Program-made: the position numbers and the translations under genes
The notes under the pieces: model-generated
Told to the model about the DNA's origin: nothing
Databases searched by the model: none
The model's input: the letters and a program-made list of their open reading frames with translations, nothing else
DNA from: Vespa crabro
Lineage: Eukaryota; Arthropoda; Insecta; Hymenoptera; Vespidae
DNA length: 64,000 nucleotides
Reading direction: 5' to 3'
NCBI RefSeq assembly: GCF_910589235.1
Contig: NC_060970.1
Span: 4,267,487-4,331,486 of the forward strand
Shown: piece by piece, positions 1 to 10,672 of the stretch
Layout of the letters: every line of letters starts with the position of its first letter
Numbering within the stretch: the stretch's first letter is position 1

Positions 1-1134
1 CAAAGACCGCTATCCAACCCTTCTCTTCATACCCCTCCCCTTTTCTTATCTCATTCTCTTTCTTTCTCTCTCTATCTCTTTCTGTCTGATGGACCGAAGC
101 CGATCTAACATTCCGAGAAATTAACGATTACCGGTGATTTATACAAATTCATATTTTAAATTATTGGCCGTCATTAGCGCACGTCGGGGTATTAGTTCTC
201 GGTGACGTGTAAAAGGCTCACCTACCCTTTCCTCCGCCGCCAACTTCTCTTTCCTTTCTTCTTCTTCCTTAACCTCGATCATCCTTCCACCACGCAGACT
301 TCCAAACGGTGTATAGTATCCTCTCGATCCGTCCGGATCCTGTCTGTGCTTTTTCTCTCTCTCTCTCTCTTTCTTTCTCTTTCTCTCTGTCTCACTCACT
401 CTCGAATATATTATCGTTTTGTTGCTGCGAGCAAGAGAAAGAGAAAGCGAAACGAAGAAGAAGAAGAGAAAGAGAGAGAGAGAGAAGGGTTAAGGAGAGG
501 GGGAGGCGAGCCCGAGCCAAAGCCGGGCTGGTTGTCATTGGCTCATTTGTTAGACGCCATCCAAAGCATGCGGGGCCTTGATTTAGTGCCTCCACCTCAA
601 ACCGCGTACGCGTATACCCTGAGAGATATCTACCGCGGCCGCCCTTCATCGAAGAGACAAAGACACGAATTCACGGCTTCGAGCCGTGCAAGTTCGTGAC
701 CTCCGTTGTTCCTCTCTCTCTCTCCCACTCCTTCTCTCCTTCTCTCTTTCTCTCATACAATATTTCTCTTTCTTCTCTCATTCTTCGATAGATCCCTGTT
801 AATAATATCGAATGGGAAGAATTTCACAAGGGTATCGTGAAAATATTATAGAATAGGAAAACGAAGGAAAGAGGGAAGAAAAGGGGAGTGGAAAGGGTGG
901 GGGGGAGGTCCGGGCCCCCGCACGCAGCTGCCAATTTCGCGACAGGAAGGAAGGTAAGAGATAAGAGAATGAGGAATTACCTTTTGGAGGCAGGTGTAGG
1001 TGGTCCTACTCAAGCTATTTCCTACGGCGCATTTGCTGGGACCCTTTGGGACCTACGGATCTGAGGGCCCGATCTCTCGAGTAAGCGAGAAGGATAGAAA
1101 GAGAAAAAGAGGAAGAAAGAAAGACAGAGAGAAC

Positions 1135-1138
<4 letters not shown>

Positions 1139-1178
<40 letters not shown>
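1139..1178. repeat. (GA)n microsatellite
   Basis: An uninterrupted GA run of about 40 bases. Confidence 0.95.
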
Positions 1179-1182
<4 letters not shown>

Positions 1183-1396
1183 TTTGCACTTATACGGTAG
1201 CCGAACGACCTCAGGAAATCTAATTGTCGGTCTTCGACGTAGCGAGCAAATTGCAAAAATAAACACGTTGCCGTGCACCGGTAGGAGGGTGGGGAACGTG
1301 AAATCGAGGACCGACCGGTGGTCGGTCGTCTCTCTTGGTTTCTCCTTTTTCTCCCCTCTTTTTTATTCTTTCCTTCTCTTTCGAATCCTTCTTCGT

Positions 1397-1399
<3 letters not shown>

Positions 1400-1434
<35 letters not shown>
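1400..1434. repeat. (CT)n microsatellite
   Basis: A perfect CT run of 35 bases, continued by imperfect CT/TTC to 1,485. Confidence 0.95.
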
Positions 1435-1437
<3 letters not shown>

Positions 1438-2280
1438 TTCTATCTCTTCCTCTCTTTTTCTCTTTCTCTCTTTCTTTCTCACTCTTCTTCTTGGGGAATG
1501 GAAATACTAATTTTGCGGAATACGGTGGCCGGACTGCGGTAAGCGCCCAACGTAAAGCAGTGGTGTGGGTCGTGATTACCCGAGGATAATTATAGTAGAC
1601 GTGCGCGCAGCTTATAGAACGGGGTGGCTGCCGTGTACCCATCTGACGTGAGTTTACCTACGTGTGCGTAAGGTTATTACCTAGAGAATCGGCTTCGAGA
1701 AGATGCTCCCTAGTTTGCTATCGTGCTTTACGAATTTCTCTTTCTCTTTCTCTCTTTCTCTGCCCATTGACTTTTCCGAACGTGGGAGGAGGAAATAGTC
1801 AAGGTCTTTTATCTTTCTTTTTCTTTTTTCTGTCTTTCTTTTTTTTTCCTCATTTTTTTTCTTCTCATACTTTGAACGAGACAAACACCGATAAGGTCTC
1901 AATCGAGAACGTATATACAAGAAGAAGAACAATAAAAATACGAAACGTCAGTGCGTTCGAAGAAGACTTTCGAGAAGAGAGACTTCTCGATCTACTCTCG
2001 GCAATAAGGATTTATTGCGGCGGCCTTTGATGAGTAGCCAGCAGTTTTCAGATTCGGGGAAGGCTCATTTTTGATATCGCGAAGTCACGTTAATTGTTGC
2101 GCCGCGAAGGCGGCTGCCTACGGGTAAAGAAAGAGAAAGACAGAAAGAAAAAGAGAGAGAGGAAAAGAGAAAAAGAAAGATAAGAGAAGAAGGAAGGAGC
2201 GATGGCGATGGCAAGGGTGCTAGCGTTGCCGCTGGTAGAGAGAGAGAGAGAGGGAGAGAGAGAGAGAGAGAGCAAAGCCT

Positions 2281-2560
2281 GAGGAGAGGCTGCAGTCGAG
2301 ATATAATTGCTACATCCTCTTAGTCACGTGCCACTCACGTGGTTCCCAACTGCGGGCTCGTACGTGCGAGAACGACGTCGGCTCGTGCGATCCAGCACTT
2401 AAACTCGACGCTTTCGCTGACGCGTCCGAGTTGATCGATAGCTGTTCGCTATAAAACCCATTCGGCTTTGATCGATGCGTAAACATCGATCGATATATCT
2501 ATCTATCCGTCGTTCGATAACTTTTATTCATATTCAAGTATATATCGTTGTATCTATCAC
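2281..2560 (+). promoter_or_regulatory. candidate core promoter: tandem E-boxes plus TATA
   Basis: CACGTG occurs at 2,325-2,330 and again at 2,336-2,341, separated by five bases. TATAAAA follows at 2,450-2,456. The stretch is CpG-rich and free of simple repeats, unlike both sides. Tandem CACGTG sites are used by bHLH factors (Myc/Max, USF, Clock/Cycle). A start site would be expected near 2,480-2,487. No supported coding region follows; the frame at 2,548-2,733 is basic and unrecognised. Confidence 0.25.
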
Positions 2561-3154
2561 GAATGATCACGATGACATTTGTAGATTTTATTTGTCGAAC
2601 GATAAAGCGAACGGATAGAAGAGGAACACAATCAAGACGACAGTCCATTTACGTTCGTAAAAATAATCGTGATCGAATATATACGGCAGGAGCCACGGCC
2701 AGAATTCGAGCGGAGAATCGAGCGCGCCATTAATTTCCTTTCGAGAGAAAAACCCGGCGGAGCTAATGGGAGCCACGGTCTAATGCCTCCCGCTGTGTCT
2801 CCCAGAGGCCTTTCTTCTTCTACTCTGCTCTTCTACTAATGGCCACTCTTTGATGACAAATATCGGACGAAAGAAAATATATAAATTACTTGGAGGAAGC
2901 TCGTTGCTGCCGTTGCTGTTGCCCCGTTGCTGCTCCTGCTGCTGCCGTTGCTGTCGAGCTATTGTCGGTTACGCCCACCGTCAAGCAAATATGTACATTA
3001 CATACAACATACAATCTCCAATGTAGGTATTTGTCTCTGAAAGACACGAAAAAAAAATCGAGGATACAGAAAGAGAGGGAGGGAGAGAAAGGAATTAATG
3101 TACGCGACTCTACGGATACTTCGCTCGCTCTTCCTAATAATGTCATCCAGACGG

Positions 3155-3245
3155 GCGACGACGACGACGACGACTATGACGACGACGACGTTCAGCAACG
3201 CGTCGAATTCATGCTCGTTCACGAAGACTCAGCTGTCCCACGCCA

Positions 3246-3282
<37 letters not shown>
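3155..3282. repeat. two GAC/ACG trinucleotide arrays
   Basis: Arrays at 3,155-3,190 and 3,250-3,282 in different frames, 60 bases apart. Confidence 0.9.
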
Positions 3283-4217
3283 TCCTGCAATTTTTCGCAA
3301 GAACGAATTAGCGAAAGTCCTTTCCCCGAGCACCGCTTGTCGTATTGCTTTGCCACGCACCGGATGCGCCGTATAGTTTCGCGTATGTGTTCACTGCCCA
3401 CACGTGGAACACAAACGTATATACGGGGCGCACACAATACACGGCATACTTTGACAGTTACAAAAACATTGGAGCGTCTTGATAAATTGCCAAGTAGAAA
3501 AAGCATCGGCCTCTCGAGGCTCTCCGGTAGCACGAAGGGTGAAAGGAACGAACGTGCAAGATGGGAGAAAACGGAGAAAAGAAGAGAGACAGATATATAT
3601 ATATATAAAAAGAGAGAGAGAGAGAGAGGTGTTAAGGACAGGATATATCCTAGACCGGTTCCGGTATTGTTCCCGTTAATAGCACCAAGACACAACGGGA
3701 CAACCCCCGGATCTAAGGAGACACCCTAGTACGTTTTCCTCTTAAAGGAAGCGTTAGCTAAGGTTAGACCCATCGTTCGAAGAGCTTTATCGATTATCTC
3801 GATCTGAATGACGTCGTCGCATATCCCGAATTCGAATCCGAGAGGAACAGTTAAAGAACGGTCATGTCGTACGATATAAAATTCACAGAGAAACGATACT
3901 ACGGCAATCCAATTAAAAAAGACTCGCTTGGTCGTTCAGGAAAGATCAGTGGTGTCATTGCATCGACATAGGAAACGTAACGAACGTAAACTGCAATGAT
4001 TATCGTTTCATTAGTATGCATGTCATATCTCGATGGAGGTTCGTCCAAATATGCTTTTCTCGATTCTTAATATAGGACACAAAAGAAGACGTGTGTAACC
4101 CGGTCTCTTCTTTGAGATCGACGGACCGAGAAATTTGAGCTTGTGTTTGGTTAAGAAGAAAAGGAAGAAGAAAAAGAAGAAGAAGAAGAAAAAGGAGAGA
4201 AAGAAAGAAAGAAGGAA

Positions 4218-4259
<42 letters not shown>
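4218..4259. repeat. (GAC)14
   Basis: A perfect 42-base GAC array that follows a GAA/GAAA-rich tract. Confidence 0.95.
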
Positions 4260-4738
4260 CGGTCGCGCATGAAACGTTATCTACAGGATCGCAAGATAAA
4301 TAAAATCAGCTTGTATGAGTATTTACGTAGAAACTTGCGAAGATAATAGTTTGCGCGTCTCTTCTTCTTTTTCTTTCTCTTCTTCTTCTCGTAGTATATT
4401 CTTTTCTTTTCTTCTCTTCTCTTATCCTCTTTTTTTCTTCCTTTTTTCTTCTTCTCCTTCTTCTTCTTTTCTCTCCTTCAAGATCCCTCCCAGTCATCGA
4501 AAGGATATCTTTACGTTACAGGGAAAAGGTTATGGCATTTCGAGGAGGGGGTTGATCGTCTCGAAGGGTTTAACACGGGAACGGTGTGTCACGGAGTAGT
4601 TACTTATTCATTCGACCATTTCGTTACACGTATAGTCGGCATAAAGTTCTCGATGCTACGATTTCCTTTTATCGATAAACCAGTTCGATACAAACGTGAA
4701 ACTCGCGAGACTTCTTCCCTTCTCTCTTTCTCTTTCAG

Positions 4739-4745
<7 letters not shown>

Positions 4746-4784
<39 letters not shown>
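4746..4784. repeat. (CT)n microsatellite
   Basis: A perfect CT run of 39 bases. Confidence 0.95.
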
Positions 4785-4790
<6 letters not shown>

Positions 4791-4866
4791 TTATTCGCGA
4801 TATCTACAGCACGGTATTACGTTTGCTTCTCTCCATAGATTGGAGCGCAGCGCGACTTCAAGGTTG

Positions 4867-4876
4867 TATATAAAAG
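4867..4876 (+). promoter_or_regulatory. TATA-box-like element
   Basis: TATATAAAAG is followed about 25 bases later by CTCAAGC, a weak initiator match. A 6-bp hairpin (GCCGAG/CTCGGC with CGTG loop) follows at about 4,922. No gene is supported downstream, so this may be chance in AT-rich DNA. Confidence 0.15.
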
Positions 4877-5100
4877 CTTGACTACGACGCTCAAGCGTTG
4901 GAGTAGCTGCCGTTGCTACCGCCGAGCGTGCTCGGCAGCCTTGTATATTAACGAGACCCTGCAGACTATTAATTTTCTTAAGCCGCCTCGTTCGTTTTCG
5001 ATCGGAATTATAATTTAAACCTTTGCCCTCGCTTACGGAGAACGTCGTTCCCGCGATATTTATACCGGCGTCGTAGTATTGGAAATCGTAGATTTAACTG

Positions 5101-5139
<39 letters not shown>

Positions 5140-6240
5140 GGGGTTATAGTAGTCGCGGGAAAATTACATTTATAGGTATTTTCCTTAAAGCGATACTTAT
5201 CCTTCGAAATTTGATTCAAAAATTTACGATCAATGAAACCTATGAAAAAAAAAAAAAAAACGATGAAGGAACATAGTCGAATCTATGAATAGAAAATCTC
5301 CTGTCATTCATAGGATTTCATTAGTTGACATTTGTTTGTCGAATAGGACGAATGAGAAAATATAAGGGAGAGGAGGGGAGGGGGCGGAAAGGGTGGATCA
5401 TTTTTTTTTCTTTTCGCATGTAATTCCAATAAATTAGGGATAAGCGGCGAGGGTGGGTAAAAGAGAAAAACAAAAAGAAGAAAAAAAAAACGAAAGAAAA
5501 AAAAAACAAAAATAAAAAAGAAGATGGAAGGAGGGAAAAAAAAGAACGCTCGTGAATTCATTCGGTCGGTATCGTACGCGAGAATGGAAATCGCCAATGT
5601 GTCGGATTAATTTATCGTCGCACGTCAACCTCCCCTCCATCGTATAAACGACCAAACATTTACAAGCGGCTTTTATTGTCTTTCGCGCGTGGCGAGAGAC
5701 TTTTGGCCGAACACGATCGGCCACACGATGGCCTACGAAAATATTTTCTCGTTTTGCCATCGTACATTCTCTCATCGCTTATGGCACCGAACTCTTTCCG
5801 AGGATACGAATATCGTTTCTATATTTATGTTACGCCGCTTGACTTCTCGCCAAAGCGTTTTTTTATCGTTCACGTTATCATCGTCCTTCAAAAATAATAA
5901 TCCGATTCAAAGGAATCATTAAATATATTGGGCGCTTCGTTCGATTAATCACGAGTAAAATTTATAAACCATCTTACCCGAATTCTTTACAACGATTATC
6001 GAAGAGAAAATTCTTCCCCATACACTTTTCTACCATAGAGAATTCTCATTGTTGGTAAAAGAGAATAAAAGAGAGATATATTGGCTTATAGCCAGGTCAA
6101 AACAACAACAACAACAACAACAGGAGGAGGAGGAGGAGGAAGAGCTGGAGGAATAATAGGAAGAAATCGAATAAAGAATGTTTATAACGTATAGGATGGC
6201 AATAATGTAGGATAGTGTATATAACCTCATGCAAGATATT

Positions 6241-6480
6241 TAGTCGGATATCGTGGCGCCAAGCCACCCAGGGGACCCCCTCATTATTTGCTGCCAGGAT
6301 GAGCCTTTATTAGCAGTTATCTCGTTCGGTCTCGAATCTATACGTTCGCATATCCATAAATTCGTGTTTACGGTGAGCGTATCTTATGCAAATGAGACGA
6401 TTTAATCCGCCGGATATTTCAGGGCATTTTTAATAACCCCTGGTACCATAACCCTTTTCTCGCGATCGTACATATATAGG
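6241..6480. promoter_or_regulatory. unique island with octamer and K50-homeodomain sites
   Basis: This 240-bp stretch has no microsatellite. It holds a GTGGC/GCCAC hairpin at 6,253-6,267, a perfect octamer ATGCAAAT at 6,386-6,393 (POU family) and TAATCC at 6,403-6,408 (Otd/Bicoid-type) next to a second small inverted repeat ATCC/GGAT. Such islands within repeat-rich DNA are often enhancers; nothing here proves it. Confidence 0.2.
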
Positions 6481-6595
6481 CCTCCCCCGCTTTCCGTCCC
6501 AGTTTCCCTTCTTTATTTTCTCTAACGAGGAGAACGATCGGATCTATCTATTCCTTACTCCTTTTTGGAATCGGCTCTATATATACACGATATAT

Positions 6596-6601
<6 letters not shown>

Positions 6602-6647
<46 letters not shown>

Positions 6648-6687
6648 GTTTAACGTTACGAGGATATCTCCTTTCTGATATCTATCA

Positions 6688-6718
<31 letters not shown>
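6602..6718. repeat. (TA)n and (CT)n pair
   Basis: TA at 6,602-6,646 and CT at 6,691-6,718 with about 45 unique bases between. Confidence 0.9.
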
Positions 6719-6720
<2 letters not shown>

Positions 6721-7687
6721 GTGGTTACTCGTGACCACGACATAGACTTAGAATCCACGCTGGAGGAAATTTATGGATCGAATCCGTATTCACTTGTAAA
6801 TCCCGCGTCGAAACGATCGTAGAACGTTAATTTCGATATAGGTGAGGGGAGAGAGAGAGAGAGAGAGAGAGAGCAATTTCGCCCGATGTTTCGAGTCGGT
6901 AAAGTGCGATAATAAGCCCGCGGGCAGCCGGTGAGAATCTGCAATTCGCTCCGCTCAAATTGAATACACCGTGGGCGGAATCTGGACCTCCTCTCTCGTC
7001 GAGGGTTAAACCTAAGATCAGCGGTCCGTGATATAGAGTTGCGCTTTGTAACCGTCTGCGCAGCTCGTTTACTTCGTTTCTGCAATTCAATGTCGTGTGG
7101 ACTTAAGAGGAAAGAGGCCGCCGTTATCCTCTACGATGATCCAGAATCGAATCACGTTCAACGTCTTTAACCCTTCTCCTCCTCCTTCTACTCGAACATT
7201 TCCTTTACCCTCTCTACCATCTATTCTGTCTTAAAACGAATTTACTTGCCTCTAATTCCAAAGATTATAATATAATACAAAACGTACCAAACGTCTCTCC
7301 GTTATGATTTAAGAGATTCTAAATTATATGCTGTGTCGGACTTTTTTACGAAGAGAGAGAGAGAGAGAGAGAGAGAAAGAGGAAAAGAGAGAGAAAGAGA
7401 GACCAGTAAAACGCATTCGTCGAGATTACCCCCTTTGGCGTAACACCTGGAAAAAGGTTCGTCGCTTTTAGGAAGCCCGCACGACAGGCCGGCCGTTCTC
7501 GTGATACCGGCGATGTTGCTGCTGACTTTGACCAAAAATAATAAGTAAGCTTTTGAGCTTTGACCGGGAGCCCTCTCTCGCCTGTCATGGGACAAAAGGT
7601 AAAGTAATCGTAGCTTGAAATTATAATACAAACCGGCGACGATGTTCGTTCGTTGTACCCCCGCCGTCCTTGCCTGTTCCCTTATTT

Positions 7688-7720
<33 letters not shown>

Positions 7721-7867
7721 TCCTCTCACACCAACATGCGAACTCGAGAGCGTAATAAGTAAGTCGCCGCGGGGGTAATTTTCACTGTTTAAGAGCTCAT
7801 CCAATTATCCAGAAGCGAGTTTGTCTTCGTCGTTTTCGCGGTTGACAAGCGGTACGACTGGACTCAC

Positions 7868-7870
<3 letters not shown>

Positions 7871-7947
<77 letters not shown>
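7871..7947. repeat. long perfect (CT)38
   Basis: A perfect CT run of about 77 bases, the longest dinucleotide run in the window. Confidence 0.95.
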
Positions 7948-7950
<3 letters not shown>

Positions 7951-8332
7951 GTTCGAGCTGTCTTTCGTGAATGGTTGACACGAACGGGAGGTACAATGTT
8001 GTTATATCTATTTAATGTACTACTCTCCCTGCAATTTATATACCCGATAGCATAAAGTACCGCATAAAGATTTAATTGATAAAATTGTTATTCATCGAAA
8101 ATGATAACGTTTTTCATTCACAATGGTCTCCAACAACAATGTTCCCCCTTCCTTCTCTACTTTTACCCCCACCACCAACACCACCACCACCACTACCATA
8201 TATTGTAAAATGGTTAATGTATAACATGTTTGCGAACACGGGAGAATTAAGGAAACGAGAAAGTAAGATCGTGTTTACGCTGCCACGTGGACGGAGACAC
8301 ACAGAAAGACAGGAGACAGATAGAACAAGACC

Positions 8333-8632
8333 ATGAGCATAAAGCGACCGGTTCAGGATATTACGAACCTAAGTTTGAAAAATGTAGTACAAAAGCGAAC
8401 CCATGGTCATCAACAAGAAGATAGGAGCCCTCGAACAAAGGGCAAGGAGGAGCCATGTTTTGCCTCGAACGATAGACCCGAAGGCACGACTCCGTCCAGG
8501 CAATTAACGGTAAATATAATTACAGAGACGAATGTCCCTCCCCCCCTCCAACCCACACTCCTACCTTACCCGGTCGATCTTGAGCGTGAAACCGCCGGAC
8601 TAACTTTATTAAATGAAGATTTTCCTTTATGA
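8333..8632 (+). CDS. open frame of 99 codons, not low-complexity, doubtful
   Basis: The frame starts at an ATG in AAGACCATGA with an in-frame TAG four codons before it, and ends TGA at 8,632. It is one of the few frames in the window not built on a simple repeat. Near its N-terminus KRPVQDITNLSL resembles the destruction-box style motif of mitotic proteins (K/R-x-x-L/V-x-D-I-T-N). The rest is rich in P, T, E, R and has no recognisable domain. There is no promoter, splice signal or AATAAA close by. A GTAAAT at about 8,510 could be a donor. Most likely a chance frame; kept because of its composition. Confidence 0.13.
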   Translation: MSIKRPVQDITNLSLKNVVQKRTHGHQQEDRSPRTKGKEEPCFASNDRPEGTTPSRQLTVNIITETNVPPPLQPTLLPYPVDLERETAGLTLLNEDFPL

Positions 8633-9026
8633 GATGGACGCCTTTAGCTTATTTTACGGTCACTTCTTCCAACCGGATACCCAAGGAAGAGAAACAACTG
8701 TTTCCTTTGATTAAAGTTTGATATTAATCGAGATTAATATCAAAGTAACAAAAGTTCAACATGTAATATCTATTTTCTGTTACGATAGAAAAGGGTATAA
8801 AGTATAGCTTCGGGAATGTGCACGTACATAAGGCACACGAAATTAGCCATCGTCCGAGTATTCCCGGCCATCAAACACACTAGGTCTCCTATAAGATAAC
8901 GATCCTTTGAGTCTTTGACCCAAACCAGTGAACAAGGAGAGTCCGCAAGTCGACCGTTCCATGCGTTTTCCTACAGAGACAGACAAACCAGGCAGGGAGG
9001 AAAGCAACGAGGAAGGAAGGGAGGAA

Positions 9027-9058
<32 letters not shown>

Positions 9059-9300
9059 ACGAGAAAGAGCAAGAGAAACAATTAGATCGAGCAGCGTCTT
9101 TGGGTAGTGTCTCGCGTTGATCCTACCTGCTGCTGTTTTCGCGTTGGACGAGATCGAGAATGGGAGAAGGATCGAGATGTCGAGAATAGAGAGTTAGAGA
9201 GAGCTTCTGAAGCACAAATCAATTAGTAGGGGGCCTGGGGCTCTTCGGGCTCCAGAACTACCCTTCCGTAGCCCGTCCACCAACCCCCGGAGCACCGTTT

Positions 9301-9339
<39 letters not shown>

Positions 9340-9769
9340 CTCACTTCGAATCCAAGGTAGCCACACCGAATACAGATTGCGTTTCAATCTATACGCGCTA
9401 ACGAGTGTTTAGTGTTTACCGAGCCGCGAACCAACCGCTTTTGCTTCCATGCCACAATTTCCATGTCTCTATGTACGATAAACGTAAGGTGGTATTCTAA
9501 TCATCGTTTTATATCATCTATTACTTTTCTTTTTTTTCTTTCTCCTCTTTAACAAACTTCAAGAATATTATGTTCTATCTATAAGAGAGAATTTTCTTCT
9601 CTCGTCCTTTCAATTCTCTCTCTCTCTTTCTCTCTCTCTTGCTCTCTCGCTATCTATCCATCTCTTTCAGGACGAATAATCGAAACAAACACCGCCGATA
9701 TCGTAGATACAAACGGCTAAACATTAGTGTCCATCCATCTCCTCTTCGCTATTTAATTACACGAGTATT

Positions 9770-10020
9770 TTATCGGTACGCCGTCATTGGTCGTTTGTCC
9801 CGGTCGGTCCTTCCGTCCATCCGCCGCGTCCGGTATTTTCGAGCGATGTGCCCGGCGTGCTTTCGGCTACGCTGCCGCGCGCTCCACGAATATTTATGAG
9901 GGCCAAAGTCAAATTAGTGGCGTACCGCGTGCACCTTTTGATTAAGTATCTGTTAACTAAAGGTAATACTTAATAAAGTAACGCTGATTTAGTGGCGGGG
10001 TAGAGACGCGCGGCATCGAC
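9770..10020. promoter_or_regulatory. GC-rich to AT-rich unique island, possible cis-regulatory DNA
   Basis: A CpG-rich part (9,775-9,890) contains CATTGGTCG, an inverted CCAAT box. It passes into AT-rich sequence with TTTATGAG (Hox/Caudal-like), CCAAAGTCA (nuclear-receptor half-site) and GTTAACTAA. It has no simple repeat, in contrast to both flanks. Motif content is suggestive only. Confidence 0.18.
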
Positions 10021-10608
10021 CCGTCGTTCGTTTTTCCATTCAAAATAAAAATGAAATATTTATGGTCCAGCGTGCTGATCGGACCGAAGCAAAGAGAGGA
10101 GTCTCTTGAAGAGAGCAAAAGAGAAAATCAGAGAGAGAAAGAGGAAGAGAGAGAGAGAGAGAAAGACAGACCTGACTTCTTCGGCGACGTGCCGATGGGA
10201 TATTCGAAAGGGATTTCAACACGACGTGCCGTGCGTGGGGCATGCGTGTTGCGTTGTTGTACCTGTACCGAACACCGTGCCCGTGTTCGATCTTGTCGCC
10301 TCTATTTCTTCCCCTTCTTCCTTCTCTTCTTCTTTTTCTTCTTCTTCTTCTTCTTCATCTTCTTCTTCTTCTTTTTCTTACCTTTATTTCCTGTTTCTTT
10401 ACTCTACCGAATCGTATCGTCTAACAAATCGGAAAAATCATTAACATATCCTCTTATTCGTTTTAACAATGCGAACTAACGCGTAGACATTTATATAGAT
10501 ACTATATAAAACTGTGATTCATCGTGATAAAATCGATTAACTGAAATATGCAGAAAAGAAGAAAAAGTAATAAAAGGAACGATCGAGAAAGAGAGATCGA
10601 GAGAGAAC

Positions 10609-10611
<3 letters not shown>

Positions 10612-10672
<61 letters not shown>
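10612..10672. repeat. (GA)30 microsatellite
   Basis: A perfect GA run of about 60 bases. Confidence 0.95.

Larger units (their letters stand above)
1..2280. other. microsatellite-rich non-coding DNA
   Basis: Alternating pyrimidine and purine tracts: CT at 354-389, GA at 463-486, CT at 710-760, GA at 1,139-1,178, CT at 1,400-1,434 and GA at 2,236-2,272. A G-rich stretch at 882-923 has several G runs. Open frames here are repeat translations. No gene is seen. Confidence 0.7.
2561..4745. other. non-coding DNA with GAC/ACG and GAA trinucleotide arrays
   Basis: GAC-type arrays lie at 3,155-3,190, 3,250-3,282 and 4,218-4,259, and a GAA-rich tract at 4,155-4,217. The 279-codon frame at 2,890-3,729 is carried by these arrays (DDDD and RRRR runs) and is not credible as a gene. 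3,730-4,140 is unique sequence with nothing recognised. Confidence 0.65.
4785..7870. other. non-coding DNA, mixed repeats and unique stretches
   Basis: CT at 5,101-5,139, A-rich tract 5,460-5,520, compound (AAC)n/(AGG)n at 6,100-6,140, GA at 6,848-6,873 and 7,351-7,374, CT at 7,688-7,719. 5,560-6,020 and 6,880-7,260 are unique with no recognised gene. Confidence 0.6.
7948..10611. other. non-coding DNA with few repeats
   Basis: Apart from GA at 9,032-9,058, CT at 9,305-9,336 and a TTC tract at 10,300-10,380, this is mostly unique sequence. It holds the doubtful frame at 8,333-8,632, the island at 9,770-10,020 and a perfect octamer ATTTGCAT beyond it at 10,829. Confidence 0.55.

Noticed and set aside
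202..699. 165-codon open frame, plus strand
   Set aside because: Most of it translates CT and GA tracts (SLSLSL and KRKRKR-type runs) and it overlaps other frames of the same kind. No domain or splice context.
2890..3729. 279-codon open frame, the longest in the window
   Set aside because: Built on GAC/ACG arrays giving D and R runs in different frames, with no recognisable domain. Repeat arrays lack stops in several frames.
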